Source: Struthio camelus (Eukaryota > Chordata > Aves > Struthioniformes > Struthionidae). From it: a DNA stretch of 64,000 nucleotides. The number at the start of each line of letters is the position of its first letter. Positions within the stretch are counted from its first letter, which is position 1. The notes under the pieces were generated by a model. That model ran no database searches, was not told the DNA's origin, and saw nothing but the letters and a program-made list of their open reading frames with translations. A program made the position numbers and the translations under genes. The stretch lies in NCBI RefSeq assembly GCF_040807025.1, contig NC_090967.1, forward strand, positions 308,001 to 372,000. The letters are read 5' to 3'. Below, piece after piece: positions 23,101 through 36,360 of this stretch.

Positions 23101-26100
23101 TGTTACTGGTGGGTGAATTCAGTTTTGGATACCCCAGATGAAGGCAAACATCTCCCGTGCCTTTTCCCGCAGCGAGATAGGAGTCATGGGGACCCCTCTG
23201 GCTTCCAGCTATGGAGGCAGGGGGACGGATAGCAGCTGCCATTGTGAGTACTGAACTAATGCTCTCTACTGTTGCTGGGTGGGCCAGCAAGAGTGAGACA
23301 CATCTCACTGACCTGTGCCCACCCTGATGTGCCCCAGTATGCCCAGGCAGCCAGATCTGGGGTTTGCTTGAACCATGTAATTCAACCTTGCTGTCCCCTA
23401 GCAAAATGGGAAGAGTGTAGGAGCAGAGGTTTTGGGTCTGGTAACAGGTCTGGGGGCTGTTTGTGTGGGTGGGAGCAGGAGAATCTGGCAAGCACAGAGC
23501 CATGATCCTGGGGGATATTCCCATATTGATCCTGGTAACTTCCTAGTCCTTTCTGACAGGAGCTTTCTGGTTGCAGACACACCACAGGCAAAGCTCAGCA
23601 TGGCAGCTTCCTGGTGGCCATCAAACAGGAGAAGGGGGAGGTGGCCCGGACGAGCAGCGAGAAGCCTCATGGTGAGGAAGAGGTGAGCCCTGCTGCTCCA
23701 GTGCCTGTGGCCCTCCCTGCTCCACCCCTGTGAGTGGGATCTGGGTTGCCCAGCCTGGGGCTGGTGTCCCCAGCAAGGCAGCAGGTGCTTTGCTGGGCTG
23801 TGTTGACTGGCATGTGATAGCAGATGGCTGCATGTCCATCTCAGTGTCCCTTTCTGTCCCCCTTGCACTGCACATATCTGACAGAGCTGCTGTTGTAATA
23901 GTTAGGCCCTGTCTAGAGGCTGTCCCTTCACTTGCCCTTCATAGCCCAGGCACAGCTGTGCCATAAAATGTGCAAACTTGTGGCTACCGCTAAGGCCTGA
24001 GAAAAGGCCAAGACATCCTCTCCCTTGAGGGATATGAGGCCTCAGCAGATCTGTAAGCTGCTCCCCTCCCTGTGTCCTGCTGATGCAGTGGCAACATGTA
24101 CTCTGATTGGTGCTCTGTTGACTCTTCCTCTTTTCTGGGTGCCAGCCAGTGAAGAAGAGAGGCTGGCCCAAGGGGAAGAAGAGGAAGAAGATCCTTCCTA
24201 ATGGCCCCAAAGCCCCTGTGACTGGCTACGTCCGTTTCCTGAATGAACGGCGGGAGCAGATCCGCACACAGCATCCTGACCTACCCTTCCCAGAGATCAC
24301 TAAGATGCTGGGGGCTGAGTGGAGCAAGCTGCAGCTCTCAGAGAAACAGGTACTAGCTCCTGAGAGGGACCCTCATTTCTCCTGCTTGGGCTAGCAGCCA
24401 ACCCACAGATGCTGGCTGCATGGGAGGCTGAGCCTCTGTCCTCATGGGGCTGGCAGTGCTCTCTGGAGGCACGTAAGAACCTGAAGAATCTGAGACATGT
24501 TTGCTTGCTGCCTGGCTGTAGCTCCAAGTATGAATTGGGAATAGCTCCATCACCAGATCTTGGTGCACTGGCAGACAAGATCTTTGCTGTGGGCAGGATC
24601 TGGCCCCTGAAAGCATCCCATGAAGGTGGTTCTTAGGAGCTTGTCCCGGTACTGCTGGGCTGGTGAGCAGGAGATGAGCTCTGAGTGGTAGGAGGGTTCA
24701 ACAGCATCCTGGGGAGCCCGCTGCCTGGGGCTGAGCTAGGCTAAGGACCTGTCTGTGGCTGTAGCGGTACCTGGATGAAGCAGAGCGGGAGAAGCAGCAG
24801 TACATGAAGGAGCTGCGGGAATACCAGCAGTCAGAGGCCTACAAGATGTGCACGGAGAAGATCCAGGAGAAGAAGATCAAAAAAGGTAGGTGGTGGGATC
24901 AGTGGCTGCAGGTGTTGCTGCCCTTAGTCTGCCCAGGATCTGGCTGGGTGCTGCCAGAGCCTCTCAGGAGGTGCGGGGTGGCTCTAGGAAGAACCAGGCA
25001 GGTAATCTCCTTCTCCGTTCCAGAGGATGCTGGCTCTGCAGCAGTGAACACCTTGCTAAATGGGCACCCACAGAAGGTAAGGCCCTGGCAGCTCTACCAC
25101 TGACTTGGGAAACTGAGGCATGTTGAGCCCCTGGGTTTGGGTGTGGGAAGGTGAGCAGAGACTGACTGGCTACTTCTTTGGGCTGATGGGGCCTCACAGG
25201 TATTGCTTCAAGATGGCAACTTCCTGCTGAAGCGGAGCCTGGAGTTGCAGGAGGCAGAGCGTAGCCATCCCCTGCTCTGTCTCTCCCTGTCCTCCCAGCC
25301 TCCCCAGGGGTCACCTCTTGCCCTGTCCCCATGCTGCCTGTGTGATCAACCCCAGGGAGATAGGGTCCCCTTCAGTGGGTGGTTCAGCCCTGCCTGATCT
25401 GTCCCCTCCCATCTGCCAGGCTGGTGAGTGCAGTGACACGTTCTCCACCTTTGATGTCCCCATCTTCACGGAGGAGTTTTTGGACCAGAATAAAGGTGAG
25501 GGGCTGAGCCACAGGGCAGGGACTGCTGGGGGCTGCCATAGTGCAGCATCTCTAATGGGGGTCCCTGGCCCATAGGGAGGGCTGTAGCAAGCAGTGTTGT
25601 TGCCGGAGAAGCCTGCATCCTGTATGACAGGATCACAGCTGTCATAGGGTGCTACGTTCAGGCTGTGAAATGTCCCTGGTGAGGAGAGGTTTAGGGAGCA
25701 GATCCTGGCTGGAGCCTGGGGGTTGGTGATGTTGAGCCTCTCTTGGAAAAGCAAGGGCTGGGGAAGGGATTGAGTTTGGGATGGGGTGGGGGAAGAATCA
25801 CTGGGCCACCCTCTGCCTGTGCTGACCCTGCTCTGTCCCTGGCAGCACGGGAAGCTGAGCTGCGGCGCCTGAGGAAGATGAATACGGAGTTTGAGGAGCA
25901 GAATGCCATCCTGCAGAAGCACACAGAGAGCATGAACTGTGCCAAGGAGAAGCTGGAGCAGGAGCTGGCCCAGGAGGAGCGGCAGACCCTGGCCTTGCAG
26001 CAGCAGCTCCAATCTGTGCGACAGGCCCTCACCACCAGCTTCGCGTCTCTTCCCATCCCTGGTGAGTCCAGGGCAGTCCTGTGGACCAGTCTGCTGCTGG

Positions 26101-27304
26101 GATGTGACATCACACTAAGGGACACTGCTGGGGCTCTGCCCATGGCTAAGCCTGGGGCAAACAGGGATGTTATGGGGACATGGGGCAGTGATAACTGCTC
26201 ATCCACTTGTGGGAAAGACTCCTGGAGCATTTTGGGAACTCTTCCAGAGTCCAGGGATGTGACAGCTGTCCAGATCCTCCATAGGCGGGATGGGACAGGC
26301 TGGGAACTGTCCTAGTGTCTAGTCATAGTCGCAGATCCACCTGCAAGACAGATTAGCCCAAATCCTTTCATTCCTGGGTTTTTATCGGTGCAATCTGTAC
26401 CCTGCTGCAAGGAGAGAGGTCCAGGGTTTCTTCCCCAGCCACCACTAGCATGTGCAGGGCTGGATGGGAGCTTTGCTTGCCTTGTGGGCCCTGCACATGG
26501 CTAACTGGGCTGCTGCCTTGTAGGCACTGGGGAGACCCCCACACTGAACACTCTGGATTTCTACATGGCCAAACTGCACAGTGCCATTGAGAGCAACCCG
26601 CTGCAGCATGAGAAACTGGTGGTTCGCATCAAGGAGATCCTATCTCGGATAGCCAGGTGAGCTGGGCAGGGCTGGCTGTGGCCTGCCCTGGAGCTGAGCC
26701 AGGTGCCCTTGGGCCCTCATGTCCCAGCAAGCACCTGGACCACTGGGTCAACCTCTGGCAGGATGGATGAAGGGAGCTGAGCAGAGAAGGGCTTGGAGCT
26801 GTTCCCATCCCACTCTGGGGGTCTCTGTGTGGGGCTTGGGGGTGGTTGTGTCTCTCCAGCAGCTTTCCTCTGGCTGTTTAACCCTTCCTGGGTAGAGGAG
26901 CAGGAATGCCCTTGGCGGGGGGGTCCCCAGCTTAGACTACAAAGTGAGTGCAGGAACAGAGAAGCTGGGCTGTATCTCTGGGAAGGGTTTAGTGTCCATG
27001 CCCGTCAGAGGGCTGGGGTGGGGGTGCTGGGGCCCAGTGTTGCTGGGCAGGGGAGGGCAGTTGCCCCCCTGGAGGGGCTCACCAGCTCTTGTGGTTCCCA
27101 GCAGGCCTAGGCAGAAGGATGGGAGTGGAGGGGTCCTTGTTACAGGCGAACATGTGCGTTCTCTTGATATGAGGTGTCTCGAGACAGGCTGGGGTGATGG
27201 CTTGGAGGCTGCTGCCAGTCCCTTGTCTGCCTGCTTTGCTGGGGAGAAGCCTCAACCCCTCTAACTTGGCCTTACTTTCCTTCCTGTTCAGTGAACACTT
27301 ATGA
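20181..27304 (+). CDS. HMG20B: HMG20B (BRAF35), HMG-box subunit of the LSD1-CoREST complex
   Basis: Coding exons: 20181-20218, 23577-23682, 24146-24349, 24765-24885, 25024-25076, 25420-25495, 25846-26061, 26524-26656 and 27292-27304. They total 960 nt, or 319 residues plus stop; human has 317. Exon 1 coding reads [12 protein letters not shown], like human MSHGPKQ. A basic [13 protein letters not shown] stretch precedes the HMG box (about residues 69-137, with [20 protein letters not shown]). Residues about 200-271 form a Leu/Glu-rich coiled coil ([10 protein letters not shown] onward). The last codons spell SEHL, as in human. The known role is binding bent DNA and, through the coiled coil, joining the LSD1/CoREST/HDAC repressor complex on neuronal genes; it also binds BRCA2. 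The protein is nuclear. GIPC3 follows on the same strand about 2.1 kb downstream. Confidence 0.97.
20219..23576 (+). other. HMG20B intron after the first coding exon
   Basis: This 3.4-kb intron contains no coding exon I can support. A stretch at about 21540-22010 weakly resembles decayed LINE sequence (a CTTGGCCCTGTGCTACT piece like CR1 pol), but not enough to call. Confidence 0.6.
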
Positions 27305-28290
27305 AGAGGACCAATCCCTCCCAGAGTCCAGGGCCAGCCGGACCACGGCCCTGTCCCTTGGAGCTCACACAAGGGACAGTCTCTGCTGGGGGTCCGGCAG
27401 CTTTCCCCTGCCATCCTGCACACATCTCGCTGGAGAAGTGACTGGGTAACTCCTCCTGGCCTCAGTCTGGCTGGGCTCTCTGGGTGCAGCACCTCCAAGG
27501 ACCTTGAGCTGCTGGGGACCAAGCAGTGATGCAGCTGAGAGATCTAAGCTGGTATGGTGCTGGGCGAGGAGACAGCCTGCAGTGGGTGCAAGCACCCTCT
27601 CTCTGCTTTCCCACGAGATCCCCAGCTCCTGCAGCCTTGGCTGGGCATTGCCTGGCAGCTCTTGCTCACTAAACCAGAGACTCTCCAAAGGGTATCTGAT
27701 GTCAAATGAGGCACCGTGGCCTTTGACTTACTGACCTGGGGGTAAATTGGCCTCTTTCAGGGTGACTGTCAGGCTGCTTGGCAGCTGTAATAGGCCTTTA
27801 AGGAAAAAAAGGGAGTTAAAACCCACCCCTTCCTTTAGAGCCTCATCTCTCCCTGTTAGTAGGGATGTGACCTCATTTTAAAGCAGTCTTTCAAAATGTT
27901 TGGCTCAAGGCTCCTGTCCCTTTGCCCTGTCCATCACTAAGTGAGCCCTGGGGGAGGGATGCTGTGCCTGGTGGAGGACAGCAGGGTGTCCAGGGGAGTG
28001 CCTGGGAGCTGTTGGGGCATCCCAGCCTAGCCCTACCAGTAAGTCAGTCTGGGAACCCTCTTGGTTTTTTGTGGTGGGTGAGTTGGCAGATTTCCTTCCT
28101 GGCCATGTCTTGCTTTATTTAATCTTCCCCGTTCCCCTCACTGTTCCCCAGCAGGTGCCTTCAGCCCTACTGCCCCCATGTGCCCCTTTGCCCATCTCGC
28201 CCTGCCTGGGAGCCACTGGCTGCCTCCCCCTCTTGGCCTCTCCATTCCCTGTGCTGGCACGAGAATAAAGTCTTGGCGCTGCAGGGGTGG
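27305..28290 (+). terminator. HMG20B: HMG20B 3' UTR and main poly(A) signal
   Basis: After the TGA at 27302-27304 the first clear canonical signal is AATAAA at 28264-28269, predicting cleavage near 28285 and a 3' UTR of about 1 kb. A second AATAAA at 28631-28636 could serve a longer form. Confidence 0.75.
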
Positions 28291-29340
28291 AGTAGGGACC
28301 AACCTCTTCCTCCTGGCACAGGGGGAGCCTGCAGGGTGGCTTGCTGGGCCCTCAGGTCAATCCTGTATCGTGGGACCACTGTGATGGCAGCCATGTCCTC
28401 ACTGTGCTGTACTGGGGTCAGACCTCCCTGGGGCTGCCTGTCACTAATCTCAGATTGTATGATTAGAGTGTCTTATTTTCTTACTAGCACTACATGGATC
28501 CAGCCCTGGGAGCAACCCAGGGGCTGGTGCGTGACCACCCGTCTCTTGCGTGCAAAGTCAATGCTCTGTAGATAAGTCTCCTGGTTGCCATCTCCTGGTG
28601 GTCGCTTGGCTCAGGATGGAGATGGGAGCAAATAAATATGGGAGAAACAAGCGGCTTGGGCTGTGTGTATGTGGAAGGGTGGTGTGTGTTCATGCCTGCT
28701 CGGCAGGCTGTGGGGATCTTGCCTTGGGGTGCAATTCTGCTTGGGGGGGGGAGGGGGGGCATGAGGACTGCTCTCAATGGGAGCTGTTGTTTTGCTGACC
28801 TGGCCTGAGGGCTGGGATTGCAGGAGAGACTTGGGAGTTACTGTTTGGGGCTTGGAGCCATGCTGCCCCTGTGAGTCCGTTGTCCCTTCTGAGTCAGCAG
28901 TGGCACATCTGTAAATCGCAGCTGTCTCCCTCCAGCTCCCTGCTTCCATTGCTACCCATGACCTGTTGCAAAGGAGCTAGTTTGCAGGTCCCTTCCTGGT
29001 GGTATCCCCAGGGGTTGTGGGTGCTGGGGGCTGCCTGGGCATCCTTCACCTGTTCAGCCAGAGGCGTTTACTGAGTCCTGCTGCCAAGTGAGCTGGGCTG
29101 GCACAGCCTAGCCTGCAGCAAAAGAGTAGTGGGGCCTAACTCATCTTGACCTCCCCACACTGCAGCTTGGGAGAATGTGATGAACCTGGCTCTGGGCTGG
29201 TTGCTCTCCCACCTGGCTCCTTGAGCTTTGCTAGAGCCATTCCTATACGGCAGAGCTCATCTGATCTTCATCAAATAACCTGCACTGCCTGATCAGGTTC
29301 CCAGGCCCAGGGATCGCCTTACGGCTGAGCTGGGAGCCAG
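28291..29340. other. HMG20B-GIPC3 intergenic spacer
   Basis: About 1 kb, containing the second AATAAA (28631) and a G-run near 28744-28759. No ORF with family features was seen. It probably contains the GIPC3 upstream regulatory region. Confidence 0.6.
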
Positions 29341-29429
29341 CACCTATCTATAATTCAGCAGGGCCAGCAGCTGGTGGGAGGATGCAGCAGGCAGGCAGGC
29401 AAGGCAGGCAGGCTGAGGAGGACAGCCCC
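29341..29429 (+). promoter_or_regulatory. GIPC3: GIPC3 core promoter and 5' UTR
   Basis: A TATA-like TATCTATAATT at about 29345-29355 would place transcription start near 29378-29385. A (GGCA)n-type microsatellite at about 29389-29412 lies in the predicted 5' UTR. This spacing argues for the ATG at 29430 rather than the in-frame ATG at 29382, which would sit on the cap site. Confidence 0.5.
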
Positions 29430-32826
<3,397 letters not shown>

Positions 32827-33082
32827 CTGCGGGGCGGCGCTGCCCCTCACCCAGGTCCCTTCTCGGTCCCCCCTGTCCCCTCCTCTCCTGCCCTGCCTGG
32901 GGCTGGCGGTGCCAGCAGGGGGGGCCCTGTCCTGCCTCCCTGCCGCCCTCAAGGGCACATCCCCCTGGACTGGGGGGGGCTGCAGGGCACCCAAGCTGCA
33001 CCCATGGGGGCTAGCCAGCCTCCTGCCAGCCCTGGGCTCAGCTGGCATCTCGCGCCCCTCCGGGAGTCCTGGGAAACGGGTC

Positions 33083-33088
33083 ATTAAA
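33083..33088 (+). terminator. GIPC3: GIPC3 poly(A) signal
   Basis: ATTAAA lies 257 nt after the GIPC3 stop codon, with a GC-rich 3' UTR before it. Cleavage is expected near 33105, about 210 bp from the TBXA2R stop codon on the opposite strand. Confidence 0.65.
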
Positions 33089-33315
33089 ACAGACGAAACA
33101 AGAAGCAGCTTCGCAGCAGAAAGCCTGGCTCAGCGCCCTGGGTCCCCCTGACACCCAGAGCCCAGCGTGGGCGCTCAGGGCATGGAGAGCAGCGCAAGCT
33201 GGATTTTTTTTTGTGGGGGTTGCTTGAACCGAGGGGGGGAGCAGCCCGATGTCCCCCGCCAGCCCCACCGCTGTCCCCCCTTTGCAGCTGTCCCCAGCCA
33301 GCGCCCTGGCACCCG

Positions 33316-35059
33316 CTACTGCAGCACCGACTCCTGGGTGAACTTGCGGCGCAGGGAAGGGTTGAGGACGGGGTAGAGGGAGACGATGGAGGGCCGCGAG
33401 CGGAGGCTGGGGTAGACACGCTGCAGCACGGCCCGCCGGAAGAGGATGTAGACCCAGGGGTCGAGGATCTGGTTCCAGGTGACCATGCGGATGTAGATGA
33501 GCAGCATCTTCTGTGTCTCCGTGGGCAGTGTCTGGACCCGGTCGGGGGCCGGAAGCTGCTGCAGGACCGTCTGGATAATGAAGATCTGCGGGGAGGGGGG
33601 GACAAGGTGTTAGCAGGGGCTTGGGTGTGCCAGTGGGCATGGGTCCACTGCGAGGGGTGCACGGCAGCCTTGGGTGCCGGATGGAGGTTTGGGGGAGAAG
33701 GGAGGATGAGTGTCTGGGCTAGCCTTCTGCTGGGATCAGGTCTGTGGGGTGCTGATGCCCCTCAAACCGTCCTGCTTTGCTGAGACCCCTCCAGGGCATT
33801 CTGGGGCCCTTGCAGGGCTGCTCCCATTTGGGGGGGGGGCGGGGGGGGAAATGAGCCCCATGGCGGGGGTTGGCCAGACTGGCCACCAAGGCTGGGAAGG
33901 TGCTGGCTGAACCTGTGCCACTCATTGCTGGGGACCCACTGCCGAGGGGACAGCCAGCACCCACAGCAAGCCTGGCATGGGCACCTGCACTTGCTGGGCA
34001 CTACTGCCTTTGCCATGCCTCTGCCTTTGGGCCTCGCTCTGAGCAGAGTCAGGGAGGCTTTTACTGTCCAGCACAGCCAAGAGGAAAGTCTCAGCAGGCA
34101 GCTTTGAGCTGGCTGCAGAAGGACTCCAAGCATCCTCTCCCCCCTCATCCCCAGTTCGGGGCTGAACCTATCTTCCTGCAGGGTGCCAGGGAGGGTGTAG
34201 GGTGGTGGGGAGCACCAAAGGCCCAGGGCCTCACCAGAAGGGGCATCCAGCAGATGGTGGCGATGATCATGATGCCCACGAGCTGCACCATCATCTCCAC
34301 CTCGCTGTCCCGGCGCCGCTGCACTGACTCCCGGTCATGGTAGACACGACAGAGTGTCACCACGCTGACTGTGTTCAAGATGAAGGAGAGCAACACAGAG
34401 ACGATGCCCAGCAAGGCAAAGAGCAGGCAGAAGATGACGTTGCCAGTGTCAGGCAGGAGGGTGAGGAAGCACCAGGAGCTGGGGTACTGCAGCGTGTACC
34501 TCCCCAGCCCTAGCACCGGCAGGAGACCCAGGACGCAGGCAAACCCCCACACCAGCCCTACAATGGACCACGCGCGGCGCTTGGAGATGCTGGTGGAGCG
34601 GGAGAAGGGGTGGTTGATGCCGAAGAACCTCTCGCCAGCCATGGTGGCCCCCAGCAGCAGTGGGCACTGCCCGAAGAAGACCATGGAGAAGCCAAGGAAG
34701 TTGCAGAGGTGGCAGCCGGGGTCCACCTCGGCCCAGTCGAACTTGATGAAGTGGTAGGGGATGATGACTGAGGCTGTCACTAGCAGCCCCATGAAGTCTG
34801 TGACCACCAGCCCGCAGAGGAAGACAAGGAAGGAAGAACGAGCCCGGCTGGACATCTTGCGGGAGGAGCTGAGCAGGACGCACAGGGCGAAGAGGTTGGA
34901 GCAGAGGCCGATGAGGCCAAAGGCAGTGGAGAACCACGGCGAGGTGATGGCTTTCCTCTGCGTCTCATTGAGGCTGACGCTGGCGTTGAACGCCCCGAAG
35001 CACAGGTCCGGCCGGCCGGCTGCGCTCCCGCTGGGGGGCTCCGTCTCCCCCAACCCCAT
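33316..35059 (-). CDS. TBXA2R: TBXA2R, thromboxane A2 receptor (prostanoid GPCR)
   Basis: Two coding exons, 35059-34235 and 33585-33316, split at the end of TM6 as in other prostanoid receptors. They total 1095 nt, or 364 residues (human alpha form 343). The N-terminus carries N-glycosylation sites N25 (NAS) and N31 (NET). ECL2 has the prostanoid signature [15 protein letters not shown]7 has [18 protein letters not shown], in which the Arg (R308 here) is the known carboxylate-binding residue. The tail ends SVLQ, like SGLQ of human TP alpha. The TM3 motif reads GERFFGI where human has SERYLGI. The receptor couples to Gq and G12/13 in platelets (thrombocytes in birds) and smooth muscle. The long open frame upstream of 35059 is CpG-island sequence without family similarity, so the ATG at 35059 is preferred. 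No canonical poly(A) signal was found downstream of the stop. Confidence 0.95.
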
Positions 35060-36060
35060 CCTGCTCCTTGCAGTGGCTTCAGGCGCCCTCCAGGCTCGGC
35101 TCCATGGCGCGTCCTGCCCACGGGCTCCAGTGCCTGCGCCGGTCCTGCCTTGCCGGGGCGCGTGTCCGCCTGGCCCTGAGGGGAGCAGGGAGAGGTTGGG
35201 GCCGCTCCACCGCGGCCGAGCCTCCGTCACCGCCCTCAGGCGCCCGAAACGGGGCGCCCCTGCCCGGCGCAGCCGCCGCTCCCCGGCGTCTGGCGGCGGG
35301 GCTGGGTCGGGGCCCGCTGAGCCAGCGGCTGGGCCGCAGCTGGCCGGGATTAACCGTCCCGGCTCCCGCCTCAGCCGGCCACGAGCGGCTCGGGGCCGCT
35401 GCCACCAGGCCCTAATCCCCGCGCCGCCGCTGTTTAGAGAAGCGCGGCGGTGGCAGCCCGGCCCTGACGGCACTGCCGAAAACGGCTGGCCGGGGGGGGG
35501 GGGGAGGCCCTCTTGGGGTGCGGGGCCGTGCGGCCGGGGCCGGGGGGATCCTGCTCCCGGCTCGCGCCCCAAGCTCACGCCTGCTCCCAGCACCCGCGTC
35601 CCCCCGCCCGGGACCCGCACCCGTGGCCCAGCACCCCGAGGGTGGCCGTTCCCCCCTCCCCGGGACCCCCCAGCTGGCGCAGCGTGCCCCTGGCCCCCCC
35701 GGTACCCGGCCGTGCGCGCCGCGGCGCCGGCCCCCTGCCCACCCTCCCGGCGGCCCCCAGCTCGTCCCCGGGCCGCTTTTGCTGTCACTGGGTCATGTCG
35801 GCAGCGGTGCCACCGCTCTCGGGCCGGCCGTGCCGCCGCTGGGGCTTGCCCGGCTCCGGGGGGGCCGCGTGGCGGCCGGAGCAGCTGTGGGCAAAGCAGC
35901 AGCTGTCCCTCGGGGAGCGCCAGGCCCCGTCCCCACGTGCCCCGCGGCTTGTCGTCGAGGCAGCAGCCTGGCGGCCGCGGCAGGGAGCGTGGGGACGGCA
36001 GCGGTCACCGCCAGCTCGGTCGCTGCCGGCCGCCCCTCTGGCCTGCTCGGCTCCGACCCC
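35060..36060 (-). promoter_or_regulatory. TBXA2R: CpG island directly upstream of the TBXA2R coding exon
   Basis: GC- and CpG-rich sequence runs from the coding exon to about 36060. It may be a proximal promoter, as human TBXA2R uses several. Just beyond it, 36114-36121 is CTAATTAG and 36131-36139 is TTTGCAAAT. Which TSS is used cannot be decided from sequence. Confidence 0.45.
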
Positions 36061-36232
36061 AGGGACGGGAACCATCCAGCGGCTGGGAATCACCAGAGCT
36101 GCTGTTTCCATTGCTAATTAGCCTGGGCTGTTTGCAAATCGGGTGATCTGGGGTTGACGGGATGGGATGGAGCCGTTTCAAAAGGAGGAGGCAGAGGCAT
36201 AGCTGGCTTTGACCCCTTCCAAAGGGGGAGCG

Positions 36233-36360
36233 GGGACGGGACATCACAGGGACCAGATGCTGCTGGGACTGGACACTGCAGAGATTCGTCACTGCAGGGA
36301 CGGGACACCTTGGGGACAGGATGCTGCAGAGATCGGACACTGCAGGGGCCAGACACCTAA
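36233..36360. repeat. 16-bp minisatellite, 8 copies
   Basis: Eight units of exactly 16 bp resembling GGGACTGGACACTGCA follow one another. The unit differs from that of the 16-bp array at 15.5 kb. Confidence 0.85.

Noticed and set aside
35060-35788. N-terminal extension of the TBXA2R open frame (about 240 codons)
   Set aside because: CpG-island sequence without similarity to any receptor N-terminus; the family starts close to the N-glycosylation sites.
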